A stretch of DNA of 36,143 nucleotides from a virus. Below are positions 7,650-20,000 of the stretch, one piece after another; within the stretch, counting starts at the first letter, position 1, and every line of letters begins with the position of its first letter. The notes under the pieces are model-generated. The model was not told where the DNA came from. It saw nothing but the letters and a program-made list of their open reading frames with translations, and did not search any database. The position numbers and the translations under genes were made by a program. Where the stretch lies: positions 1 to 36,143 of the IMG/VR virus record IMGVR_UViG_3300010885_012574; one strand, given 5' to 3'.

Positions 7650-10600
7650 ATGATACCATCAACAAATACACAATTATTAGTCAGCGAAGATTGGAAAAAG
7701 ATATATCAATCTTTCCGTAATGCTGACTTTAAAAGCTACGACTTTGAAACTCTTCGTCGTACAATGATTTCTTATCTTCAAGAAAAATATCCTGAAGAAT
7801 TTAATGACTATATTGATAGCAGTGAATACATTGCTCTTATTGATGTTATTGCTTACCTAGGGCAAAATCTAAGTTTTCGCATTGATTTAAATGCTCGTGA
7901 AAACTTCTTAGAAACTGCTCAACGTAGAGAAAGTATATTACGCCTTGCCCAACTGATAAGTTACAACCCTACTAGAAATGTTCCTGCTAGCGGATTCTTA
8001 AAACTTACTGCTGTGGCTACTACAGATAATGTTTATGATGCTAATGGAACAAATTTATCTGACACAACAATTGGGTGGAATGATACAACCAACCCAGATT
8101 GGTATCAGCAATTTATTAATGTTATGAATTCTGCAATGTCCAGCAACTTTGGCAATCCAGCCGACCGTGCTACCATTGATGCAATTACCACTGAAAAATA
8201 TAGAATCAGTACTTCGACAAAAGATGTTCCTGTGTTTAGTTTCTCTAAAAATATAAACGGAACATCAATGAGTTTTGAAGTAGTTCCTGCTACATTCTCC
8301 GATGATAAGACTTATGTTGAAGAATCACCACCAACACCCGGCAGTCTATTCAGCATCATATACAAGAATGATAATCAAGGAAGTGGTAGTGCAAATACAG
8401 GTTTCTTCACACATTTTAAACAAGGAACAATTAGTCTTTCACAATTTAGTATTAGCAATCCTGTAACCAACGAAATAATAGGAATTAATACTCCTAATAT
8501 CAATAATACAGATACGTGGTTATGGCAAAAAGATAAATCAGGCAATTATTCAACCCTATGGACACTTGTTCCGTCGTTGGTGGGAAATAATGTAATATAT
8601 AACAGCGTTAATAAAAGTCTTAGAACTTTATATGCTATCAGTAGTCGCGATCAAGATCAGATAGATTTAAATTTTTCTGATGGTGTATTTGGCGACCTAC
8701 CTAAAGGAGCATTTTCGTTCTTCTATAGACAAAGTAACGGATTAGCCTACATCATTAAACCTGAGCAAATGAGTGGAATTTCTGTAACTATTCCTTACAA
8801 AAATGCAGCTGGTCAAAATCATTCATTGACATTAACATTAAGTTTACAGTATACAGTTACAAATAGTGCAGGGGCTGAATCTAATTCTAGTATACAAACA
8901 AAAGCACCGCAACTTTACTACACACAAAATAGAATGATCACTGGAGAAGATTATAATATTGCTCCATTAAAAGCAGGATCTGATATTTTAAAAATCAAGA
9001 GTATAAATCGGGTGTCAAGTGGACTTAGCAAATATATTGATTTATCAGATGTTACAGGCAAATATAGTTATACTAATATTTTTGCCAACGATGGCATTTT
9101 ATACAAAGAAGAATCTACAAACATATTTGAATTTGAATCTACAAACAGAAATCAAGTGTTATCAATTATAAAAAATAAAATAGCACCTATAATTTCATCT
9201 CCTGAACTAAGATCATTTTATATAGATCAGTTCAGTAGAATTACTCTAGGATCGTCATTGTTAACATGGAAAGAAGTTAATTCGTTACCTAACGAAAGTA
9301 GAGGATATTTTTATATTGGGTCAACTGCTTATTCTGTAAGCGGATCTTATATTACCAACGGTGCTATGATTAAGTTTTTACCACCTTCTGGCAAATATAT
9401 AACAAATACCAATATGTTAAAAACTATCCCAGCATCGGGAATTCCTACTAATGGAAAATTGTATTTTTGGGCAACGGTTAAAAAAATTGTAGGCGATGGC
9501 GCCAACTACGGTCAAGGAACATTGTCAGATGGTACAGGTCCTATAATTTTCTCAACTGTGGTACCTAACGGGTGTATGCCTTCAGAAGTTATTCCTAAAT
9601 TTAATAATATATTAAGTTATTCAGTTGAAACTGAAATTGCAAATATTTGTACAACCAAGAAAAACTTTGGTCTTACTATTGACACGACCACACGTGAATG
9701 GGTAATAATACTCAATTCTAATCTAAACATTACAGATCCGTTTAGTTTGGTTAATCAAAATAACATAGAAGATCAAGGAGTTGATGCTAGTTGGTTAATT
9801 TCATTTGTATGGACAGGAAAATCTTATAAAGTAACTTCAAGAGCATTAAACTACATATTTGAAAGTCAGGCGGAAACAGCATTTTTTATTGATAATTCAT
9901 CTGTTAACTATGATTTTACTACTAATACAGTTATTAAAGATAAAATTAATGTATTATCTATAAATTCTTTGGCAACCTCATCTATTACTGGGTTAGGATA
10001 CGATCATCCATGGCAAGTTGATAGTGCTGTTATAGAAGCAGATGGGTATGTTGAACCTAAAAAAGTAAAAGTTAGTTTCTATGATTATAATAATCTAGGA
10101 CAATTATTTGATCCTGATTCGTTTGATGTAATAGTAGGATCTGAATTTATATATTTTGAAAAAAACGCTGCTGGAACAAGATACAGTTTAACCAATGCTA
10201 ATATAATGGCATTTGGTAATGAATTTGATTTCCTATCATATATATCTAATGTTAGTAACACAGTAGCTAACGGAGATTTATTTTATTTTTACGACCCGTC
10301 ATTAAATTTAGTAAAGTATTGGTCATCGGCTTTTCAGAAATTAATTTACACAGATCAATATATTGGTAGAATGGGTCGTTCAGATATAAAATTTCACTAT
10401 CAGCATAATAGTGGAAGTGAACGTAGAATTGATCCTAGTAAATCAAACATTATTGATATCTATGTATTGACAACAACATATGATAACAATATTAGAAGTT
10501 GGTTATTAGGCAACTCATCATCTGAACCTATGGCACCAACAAGTCAAAGTTTAGAACAAAATTATATATCAGCATTGTCTCCTATTAAAGGAATTAGTGA

Positions 10601-11024
10601 TGAAATAGTATTTCATCCTGTACAATATAAAATATTATTTGGATCTAACGCAGTACCTAATCTACAGGCAAAATTTAAGGCAGTTAAAAATTCCAACAAT
10701 ACAACAACTGACAACGATTTAAAAACTAGAATATTATCTGCAATTAATAATTTCTTTGCATTAGAAAATTGGGAGTTTGGACAAAGTTTTCACTTTGGAG
10801 AACTTTCTACATATGTAATGAATTTGCTTACACCAGATATTACAAATTTTGTAATTGTTCCAATTACAAATAACAGTGCTTTTGGAAGTTTATATGAGGT
10901 AACATGCTTACCTAATGAATTATTCGTTAGCGGTGCAACAATTTCAGACATTGAAATAATTGATGCTATTACAGCATCGCAGTTAAAATCATCTTCATCG
11001 ATCATAACAACAAGTGGAACTTAA
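7650..11024 (+). CDS. 6: Baseplate wedge subunit gp6 (baseplate J-like), enlarged
   Basis: The main structural protein of the wedge; in T4 gp6 forms the inner ring that connects wedges and moves when the tail contracts. The N-terminal 110 residues are diagnostic: YDFETLRRTMISYLQEKYPE, IALIDVIAYLGQNLSFRIDL, NARENFLETAQRRESILRLA and LISYNPTRNVPASGFLKL. The C-terminal part (about 965-1124: GISDEIVFHPVQYKILFGSN, then FFALENWEFGQSFHFGELST and a VTCLPNELF strand) fits the end of baseplate J-like proteins. The protein has 1124 residues, far longer than T4 gp6 (660), with the extra length in a beta-rich, Ser/Thr/Asn-rich middle (about 400-950). No clear ribosome site precedes the ATG, and the gap carries a late-promoter-like box. 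The stop lies 2 bp before the next start. Confidence 0.87.
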   Translation: MIPSTNTQLLVSEDWKKIYQSFRNADFKSYDFETLRRTMISYLQEKYPEEFNDYIDSSEYIALIDVIAYLGQNLSFRIDLNARENFLETAQRRESILRLAQLISYNPTRNVPASGFLKLTAVATTDNVYDANGTNLSDTTIGWNDTTNPDWYQQFINVMNSAMSSNFGNPADRATIDAITTEKYRISTSTKDVPVFSFSKNINGTSMSFEVVPATFSDDKTYVEESPPTPGSLFSIIYKNDNQGSGSANTGFFTHFKQGTISLSQFSISNPVTNEIIGINTPNINNTDTWLWQKDKSGNYSTLWTLVPSLVGNNVIYNSVNKSLRTLYAISSRDQDQIDLNFSDGVFGDLPKGAFSFFYRQSNGLAYIIKPEQMSGISVTIPYKNAAGQNHSLTLTLSLQYTVTNSAGAESNSSIQTKAPQLYYTQNRMITGEDYNIAPLKAGSDILKIKSINRVSSGLSKYIDLSDVTGKYSYTNIFANDGILYKEESTNIFEFESTNRNQVLSIIKNKIAPIISSPELRSFYIDQFSRITLGSSLLTWKEVNSLPNESRGYFYIGSTAYSVSGSYITNGAMIKFLPPSGKYITNTNMLKTIPASGIPTNGKLYFWATVKKIVGDGANYGQGTLSDGTGPIIFSTVVPNGCMPSEVIPKFNNILSYSVETEIANICTTKKNFGLTIDTTTREWVIILNSNLNITDPFSLVNQNNIEDQGVDASWLISFVWTGKSYKVTSRALNYIFESQAETAFFIDNSSVNYDFTTNTVIKDKINVLSINSLATSSITGLGYDHPWQVDSAVIEADGYVEPKKVKVSFYDYNNLGQLFDPDSFDVIVGSEFIYFEKNAAGTRYSLTNANIMAFGNEFDFLSYISNVSNTVANGDLFYFYDPSLNLVKYWSSAFQKLIYTDQYIGRMGRSDIKFHYQHNSGSERRIDPSKSNIIDIYVLTTTYDNNIRSWLLGNSSSEPMAPTSQSLEQNYISALSPIKGISDEIVFHPVQYKILFGSNAVPNLQAKFKAVKNSNNTTTDNDLKTRILSAINNFFALENWEFGQSFHFGELSTYVMNLLTPDITNFVIVPITNNSAFGSLYEVTCLPNELFVSGATISDIEIIDAITASQLKSSSSIITTSGT

Positions 11025-11026
11025 AA

Positions 11027-14000
11027 ATGGCGGATAACAGAAAATCAGTTAATTTACTACCAGATTATTTAAAGTCAGATAAAAATTCAAAATTCTTATC
11101 TGCTACAGTAGACCCATTGATTCAATCTCCACAGTTAGAGCGTATTGATGGATTTGTAGGATCACGTTTAACACCAAATTACAATAATACAACAGATTTT
11201 TATATCAAAGAAAACTCTGCTCTAAGAACAAATTATTCTCTTGAACCAGCATTAGTTTTAAAAGAAGCATCTTCTAAGATTACAGATGTAATTGCATTCG
11301 ACGACTTAATTAATGAAATTGATATTCAAAGTGGAAAAACAAACAACCTTGATAGATTATTTAGATCTAAGTTCTATTCCTATGATCCTTATATTAATTG
11401 GGATAAGTTAGTAAATTATTCACAATATTATTGGTTGCCCAATGGTCCTGATTCTATAGTAATAAACATTCTTCCAGAAGATATAGAAGGATTAGTATCT
11501 TATACAATGCAAAATGGATACCCATTAAGCAATGGAATGAAATTGCGTTTTGATTCCAATGGCAACGAATATTATGTCGAAGGAGTGGGTAGTAGTATTA
11601 AATTAATTAATATTAAACTACTGGAAGTTAACGAATTAGCTGATGTAGCATATAACGAAACATTTGACAGTGACAAATTTGATAGTTATCCATTTGACGG
11701 TGATAAAAAAATACCATTAACCGCAGAATATATAACAATTAATAGAGCAAGTACTGATTTAAATCCGTGGTCAAGATATAATAGATGGTTTCACTCTGAG
11801 ATAATTCGTATCACATCAATAATCAATAATCAGCCATTTATATTACCTCTTAATTCAAGGGCTCAACGCCCCATTGTTGAATTTAAACCTAACATACAAT
11901 TATATAACTTTGGAAAAACTGGCATAGAAAAGATTACTGTAATTGATACAGACACTACTAATGCATTTTCCAGTGTTGATGGCACAATAGGTTACTATGT
12001 TGATGGAGTATTATTAGAGCACGGTAATACAATTATATTCAATGCTGATACCAATGACAATGTAAGGGGAAAAATTTACACAGTAAATTATGATATTTCT
12101 ACCAACCCATCTACACTTAGATTGGTAGATCCAGTTACTCCTAACAATTTAGATTCTGTTGCAATAAATTACGGAACTAATAATGCAGGAACGTGCTGGC
12201 ATTACAATTCTGCTACTGATAAATGGATATATTCTCAGCAACATATAAAAATAAATCAGGCACCATTATTTGATCTGTTTGATCATAATGGAATTAGTTA
12301 CACTGATACGGTATTATATAATTCTAATTTTGTTGGATCTAAAATATTTGGATATGATATAGGAACAGGAACATCTGATAAAATTTTAGGGTTTCCTCTC
12401 AAGTACAAAAATAGTGTAGGTGTTGGTAGTTATTTGTTTAAGAATTATTTCATGACAGATAGTATCAATGTTAGTTCAAGTGGTGTAATTTCCACTGTTC
12501 CTACTAGTGTTACATATTTTAAATTTTCTGATTCAGGCTTATTAAAAAATGTTTGGAGCATTGCTGTTGATTATCAAATACCAGTAATTGAAATACAAAC
12601 AATATTAACTGCTACAAATATAGCAACTATTTCATCAATTAGTCCTACACCTAATGTATCTGTAATTGCTTCTGTTAATTCTACTTTAACTACTGCAACT
12701 TTGTCAAAGACAGATTTAACTCTTACGTTTGACAAACCATTAAATGTAAATGATGTTCTATCATTGAAAATAACTTCTGATCAAATACCAAATAGTAATG
12801 GATTTTATGAAACTCCGCTTGGGTTAACAAACAATCCATTAAACGGCATTATTGCTAGTTTCACATTAAGTGAGCTCAGTGATCATTTGCATTCAATGGT
12901 TAATCGCATTACCAATTTCTCAGGATCTTTTCCTGGGTTGAGTAATTTAAGAGATTTAGATGATTATTCAAAATACGGAACCAGGCTTATTATAAATGCC
13001 AATCCTATTTCTTTTGCACAATTGTTTATTGGTAAGAAAGATCATAATGTAGTTGATGCAATACGACACGCAGCTGATCAATACAATCAGTTTAAGATGA
13101 ATCTTTTAAGAGCAATGGTAAGAGTAGATAGCCAATTAACTCCTGCCGAAGCACTTGATATGATTTTAACAGATATTAATAATAAAAGTTCAGGAGCACC
13201 GTATTATAGATCTGATATGTTAGGATATGGTTTTAATAAAATTAAAAGAACATATACAGTATCAAATACAAATGTAACACATTATCCTATTGGATTGGAC
13301 TTTGATTTAACTACATTAAGTTTTAAATCAGTGTTAGTATATATTAACAATATACAATTAGTTAACGAAGTGGATTACAGATTTTCTGTTGACGAAGTAA
13401 TAATTTCTTTAGGCTTATCTCTAAACGATGTAATAGATATTCATTACTATCCAGATACACTTGGATCATTTATTCCTTCAACTCCTAGCAAGTTAGGCTT
13501 GTATCCTGCTTATTCTCCAGTGATATATTACGATGAGTCGTATATTAGTGCTAATACAGTTTTAATACGTGGGCATGACGGCAGTGTTATGCAAGCCTAT
13601 GGCGATTACAGAGATAATATTATACTTGAATACGAAAAACGTGTTTATAACAATATAAAAACTAAGTATAATTCAGATATATTTGATATTAATGCTGTAA
13701 TTCCGGGTGTATATAGGAAAGACAAATATCAGTTATCAGATGCAAATGATATATTAATAAAAGATTTTATCAAATGGACAGGTGCATACGGTATAGATGT
13801 AAGTACTAATAATATATATGATGAGGGCGATCCGTCTACTTGGAATTATAAGAATAGTATTAATAAGTTAACCAATACTGCCATCTCAGGACACTGGAGA
13901 GGAATTTACAAATATTTCTATGATACAGACAGACCAGATATATACCCATGGGAGATGCTTGGCCATTCATCTAAACCTACATGGTGGGATACTCATTATA

Positions 14001-17000
14001 GTTGGGTAAATCCAAGTAAGCGAAGTGATCTAATATCAGCAATTACCATTGGTTGGACTGAAGAGCCTCCTTCAATTAAAATAAATGCTAACTATGCTCG
14101 GCCCGATTTTCCGTTCATGTGTCCTGTTGATCTGTTAGGTAATCTATTAATGCCTAATGAGTTCCTGGTAAGCGATACTGGATACTATGATAAAATATCT
14201 AGTTGGGAATTTGGCGATTACGGTCCGGCAGAAACTGCTTGGCGTAAAAGTAGTTATTGGCCATTTGCTCTAAATGCAGCAGCAGCATTGCTTGATCCTT
14301 GTACCTATACATCATCAATGTTTGATACAAGCAGAACTGAATTGAATAGCAATGGACAATTAACTTATAAAGTGGATAATGCATATTTAAATCCTAATAA
14401 ATTGTTAATTGAAGGATATGACAATGTACAAACAGCAGGGTTTGGTATATATGTTGTTGAGAAGGGTTTACAGAAAGATATAAATTATCTTTCTATATTG
14501 AAACAAGATTTAACATATATTAATTTTAACTTATTTCATAAAGTAGGCGGATTTGTCAGCAAAGATAAATTGCAGGTAGTTATTGATTCCATTGATCCAT
14601 TGTCACATTCTCCCGGTGCAGTATTGCCACCAGAAAATTATACATTGGTATTAAATGTCAGTAACCCAATTAAGTCTGCAAGTATATCAGGAGTTGTAAT
14701 TCAGAAATTTAATGGTAAATTTATTATCAAAGGATACGATAAATCTAAACCATATTTTAATGTATTATTACCTCTTAAATCTTCAGCATCTGGATCATTG
14801 ACCGTTGGTGGAAAATCTGAAGAATTTACCGAGTGGGCTGGATCAATAACTTCAAGCGGACTTGGAGCAATTGATGTTACTGCGCCAACTCCTACTACTA
14901 CTCGTTATTACAAACAAGGACAAATTGTAAGATATAATAATAGATATTATCGTGTTAAGGTTGGTCATGCAACTCAGCCCACATTTGATTCTACATTGTT
15001 TTATCTTTTATCAGAGTTGCCAATGGTCGGTGGATCAACTGTACAAAAATCTTCTAGATTTGAAAATAATGTAACTAAAATATCATATGGCACTAGTTAT
15101 TCTTCTATACAAGAAATCTATGATATATTAATAGGCTACGGTGCTTATCTTGAAAGTCAAGGATTTATATTTGACGAATTTAATACCGATCTAAATGAAA
15201 TAGTAGATTGGAAATATACAGGTAAGGAATTCTTATATTGGACTACACAAAATTGGGCAGATGGCAACTTAATTACATTAAGTCCATTTGCAGACTATTT
15301 GAAGTATGCATATAATGATTCTATTGTTGATAATATTTCAACAGGAGATTATGAATACAGTTTATTAAAAGCTGATGGAAAATCTTTTCCAATAGATAAA
15401 TTCCGACTTTCTCGAGAAGATGGAGTATGTGTCATTAATACCATTGATACACTTGAGGGAATATTCTTTGCTACATTAAATTCTGTACAGAAAGAACACG
15501 GTATGGTTCTTGATAACACTACAATTTTTAATGATACCATTTACGAAATTGATACAGGATATAAACAACAAAGAATTAAACTTCTAGGATTTAGAACTGC
15601 TGGATGGAATGGCGATTTGTCTAGTCCTGGATTTGTATATGATAATGTTGATATCACCGATTGGGCACCTTATACTCTATATTTGCCTGGAAAAGTAGTA
15701 CGATATAATGGTGCATATTATGAATCAAATTCAAAAGTTATTAACAATGCTATATTTGATTTCAATAAATGGGACAAACTAAACAGTAAACCTGAGTCAA
15801 ATCTTTTATCAAACTTTGATTATAAGATTAAACAATTTGAAGATTTTTATAGTTTAGATATTGATAACTTTGATATTTCTCAACAAAAACTAGCTCAGCA
15901 TCTTGTTGGATATACTCAACGCCCATATCTTAATAGTATTATTACTGATCCAATTGCTCAATATAAATTTTATCAAGGTTTTATTAAAGAAAAAGGCACT
16001 AAAAATGCCGTTGATAAATTGTCAAAGGTTGGCAATTTTACAAATCAAGGCGATATATCATTTAATGAAGAGTGGGCATTTAGAGTAGGACAATACGGTA
16101 GTTTTGTAACATATAATGAAATTGAAATTAATTTAACTGAAGGAACAGCATTAGAAAATCCGTATGTTGTTAAATTTGTAAATAGTAATCCGTTGAATGC
16201 TAATCCGTTAATAACTTACAAACTGCCGTCTGATCTATTATTAACTCCAGACGAATATATTTCTTCGTCAACATTTAATACCTATCCTAGCACCTTCTCA
16301 GATAACAATATAAAATTAAATACTGCTGGATATGTACGAGCAGACGACGTTACTGCTACTGCTTATAATAAAAATAGTTTATTAGATATTGCTAACAATT
16401 CATTAATACAAGAAGGTAATACTATTTGGTTAGGATTTTTAGAGAATGGTGACTGGACCGTTTATAGATATAGTAATCAATCTGCTAAAATTGCAGGAGT
16501 ATATGTTAGTTCTCCTGCAATTGATATTACATTTACCACAGATATAAATCATAGTTTGTCTGTAGGCGACATTATATCAATTGTTAGATTTAATGATCAA
16601 GTAAATGGAATACATATTGTCACAGCTATTCCTAGATTGGATCAGTTTACTGTAGCATCATCATTGACTACAATTGCCAATGCAGAGCTATTAAGTAATG
16701 GATCATTGTTTAAATTTGAACAAGCTAGATATAATAACTTAAACGAATTAGTTAATGGAGATATTGTATCAAAATTAAATTATGGAGAAAAAATCTGGAT
16801 AGATAACGGAGTTGGCGATAAATGGCAAGTATATGAAAAAATACAAAATCTTACTGTCGGATCTATTACTACAGCTTCTTCATTAGTACTTAATCAACAA
16901 TTTGGAAATAGTATATATACTCAAGAAGATAGCAATATATTATTAATGTCTGCTACAGGAAAATATACCAATGCTCCTAAATATGGTAATATATCTGTTT

Positions 17001-20000
17001 TTTATAAAATTAAAAATCTTTTAGAAAAACGTTTTGATTATACACTGAATAATAGTTTTAAAGTTTACTGCGACGATGTTTTACCAAATGAATTTGGATA
17101 TTCGTTGGCATATGATACTACCAAAGGACTTTATATCGCTGGTGCACCTGCGGCATCTTTGATAAAGGCTCCGTTAGTATCTGGAGTGGTAGTAACCAGT
17201 GACGGCTCCGGGACTCCTAAATCTTTTAATAGCGAAGGCTTGGTAAAAATTAGTAGCTATGACGAAATATTTAATACTGAAAAAACGGAAGCAGTATTAG
17301 TAAGTCCATACGCTACAAATGCAGCTACTGCTGAACATGCTAGATTTGGTCATTCTGTGTACGTTAATAATGTTGCATACACTGCTTCTACAATATTATT
17401 AGTTGGTGCACCTGGCGATATATACAGCAATAATAACTATTGCGGAAATGTATATGCATATAAGATAGACAGATTTAACTATTACAAAGCAACTAGAGCT
17501 CAGGTAATATATGCTCTCGCTGCTAATCCATTGGCTCCTTTGTATTACGGCGAGCAAACTATATTAAATTGGATGTTAGTTGGTCTTACAGGATTTCAAC
17601 AATTTCATATAGACTATAGAATAGCACATCCTGACGAAGCATCAATATGGGATGCTCAGAGAGCACAAGATGCAGTTGGAATAATAAACACAAGAGTAGA
17701 AGTACTAGCAGCATATCAGAATAACATTGATGCACAACTATACCCAGACGAAGCAAGTATTAGATACTGGATGATTAATGGATTAGGTGCAGATCTTAGC
17801 ACTTTTAATTATTCAGTTATTGTAGAAAATGAAAAAAATCCTGTACAACATCAGAAAAATCTAATTGAACGTAATACGGTAGAAAAACCCGCCGCTATAT
17901 ATATCAATCCACATCAGTCAGGAATATCTCTTAATTCTCACGTTGCATTAACTACCAGTAGCCATTATGGAAGTAAAATTGTAGGCGATACTTTGGGCAA
18001 TTTTATTGCAATATCAGCACCTTATCATATTGACTCTACGACTGATAGAACTGGGGTTGTGCAAGTATTTAATTCTCAATTAAATTGGGTACAAACGTTA
18101 TATTCACCATTTGAAAACAATGAAGTATTTGGTAATGATATGGCAGTTTCGTCAGATGGATCATATCTATTTGTATCATCAACGAATACAAAAGTTTCAG
18201 AAAATTCTCGTGGCAAAGTTGCAATTTATAAATTATCCGGATCTGGTAAAATTATTATATCCAGACGATCATCTGTATTAATTGCATATGCTGAAAATTT
18301 ATTAGCACCGTTATATCCAACTGAAGAAGAAATACAATATTGGATGTATGCAGGGCTAGGAACCAACAACAGTGATTTTTCATCTGCGGTCTTAAATGAC
18401 AGAGAATTAAATCCAGGTCAAGCCGCGTTAAATGATCAAGCAAGAGCAGCAGATATTCTAGGAATTAAATCAACACGAGCAGCAGTATTAACTGCTTATC
18501 GCAATAATTTAGATGCTCCTATATACCCAGATGAAGCAAGTATTAGATATTGGATGATCAATGGGCTTGGCTCAGGAGTTGATGGATTTACCGCAGAAAT
18601 TACAGCATTTAATGCAGCCAACCCTGATCAATATGCAGCAAATCTTGCAGAACGAGCAGCGTTGTTAGCACCGTCGCCTTACTTATCTACACGTTTTGAA
18701 GTAATATATGCGTTTGCTGCTAATTTATTAGCACCTGTATTCCCTAGCAATGCAATGATTTTGGATTGGATGACATCTGGGCTATCAGGGTTTGCATCGG
18801 GAATAAATTCATACAGGTCAGCACATCTATCTGAAGCAGCAAACTGGGATACAGATAGAGCAAATGACGAAACTGGAATTTACGGAAATCCTATAATAAA
18901 CACACGAGCAGAAGTAATATCTGCATATCAATCTAATCTCAATGCAAACTTGTATCCTACTGATACTGATATTAGATATTGGATGACCGTTGGGCTTGAT
19001 AGATTTGGTTCTAAGATAAAAAATGATAACACTAATTTTCCAGAACAATATGCAAGTTATCTACAAGTTCGTGCAACTGATGATCCGATTGCAACCAAAG
19101 CACAAGTAATATTAAAATATGCATCTAATTTAGAAGCAGAATTATATCCTAGTGACACTTCAATAAATTATTGGATGGTCCACGGACTTACTGAGTTTGA
19201 TAGTACAAATAATATAACCAGAAACAATGACCCTGCACTAGCTGCCTCCATTGATGATGCTCGTGCTGTTGATGCTAGAAATACAAAATCAACTAGAGCA
19301 GAAGTAATAACTGCATATCAAAATAATGTTGATGCTCCTCTATATCCCATTGAAGCAGATATAAGACGCTGGATGTTGGCTGGAATTACTAGCAATACTT
19401 TTAATTCTTTTAATAATAGTATTATTTCTTACAATGTATTGTATCCTGCCAATTATATAAAATTCCTTGCCCAACGCGATCGTGAAAATTCAAACGTTGA
19501 CTATAAGTTTGATATTCATCAGATTATAGTTAATCCGTTAATTCATAGTGGATTAAAATTTGGTACGTCAATTTCAATTAGCAAAAATAATAACAATCTG
19601 GCAATAAGTGCAATGGGCACTAATAATTCAGAATTATTAACTTTTGATAAAAATTCTAAAAACGGAAAAACTACATTTGACGGCGGCGTAACTAAATTTA
19701 CCGCAAATATACCTAATTCAGGCATTGTATATGTTTATGGTAATATAAATGGATATTTTGTTCAAGGAGAAACACTCAGCGACCCAGCATCATTAGCAGG
19801 TAACGGGTTCGGATATGCTATCGCTGCCACAAATAATAATATTTTTGTAAGTGCTTCGTCAACAATAAGTGCTTCAAGATTTTTTGAATTCTATAAACTT
19901 GACAGTAATGTTAATGGATTGAAACTTCTTAGAGAACAATCTGACCTAGTTGATATTTCTACTATTGATAGATTATCATTAATTGATTCTTTCAAAGAAG

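Noticed and set aside
17492-19498. Calling the eight repeats DUF4214
   Set aside because: The LYP...WM...GL pattern is only loosely similar to the LGR-PD-GL-YW core of DUF4214, and the order of the motif parts is different.
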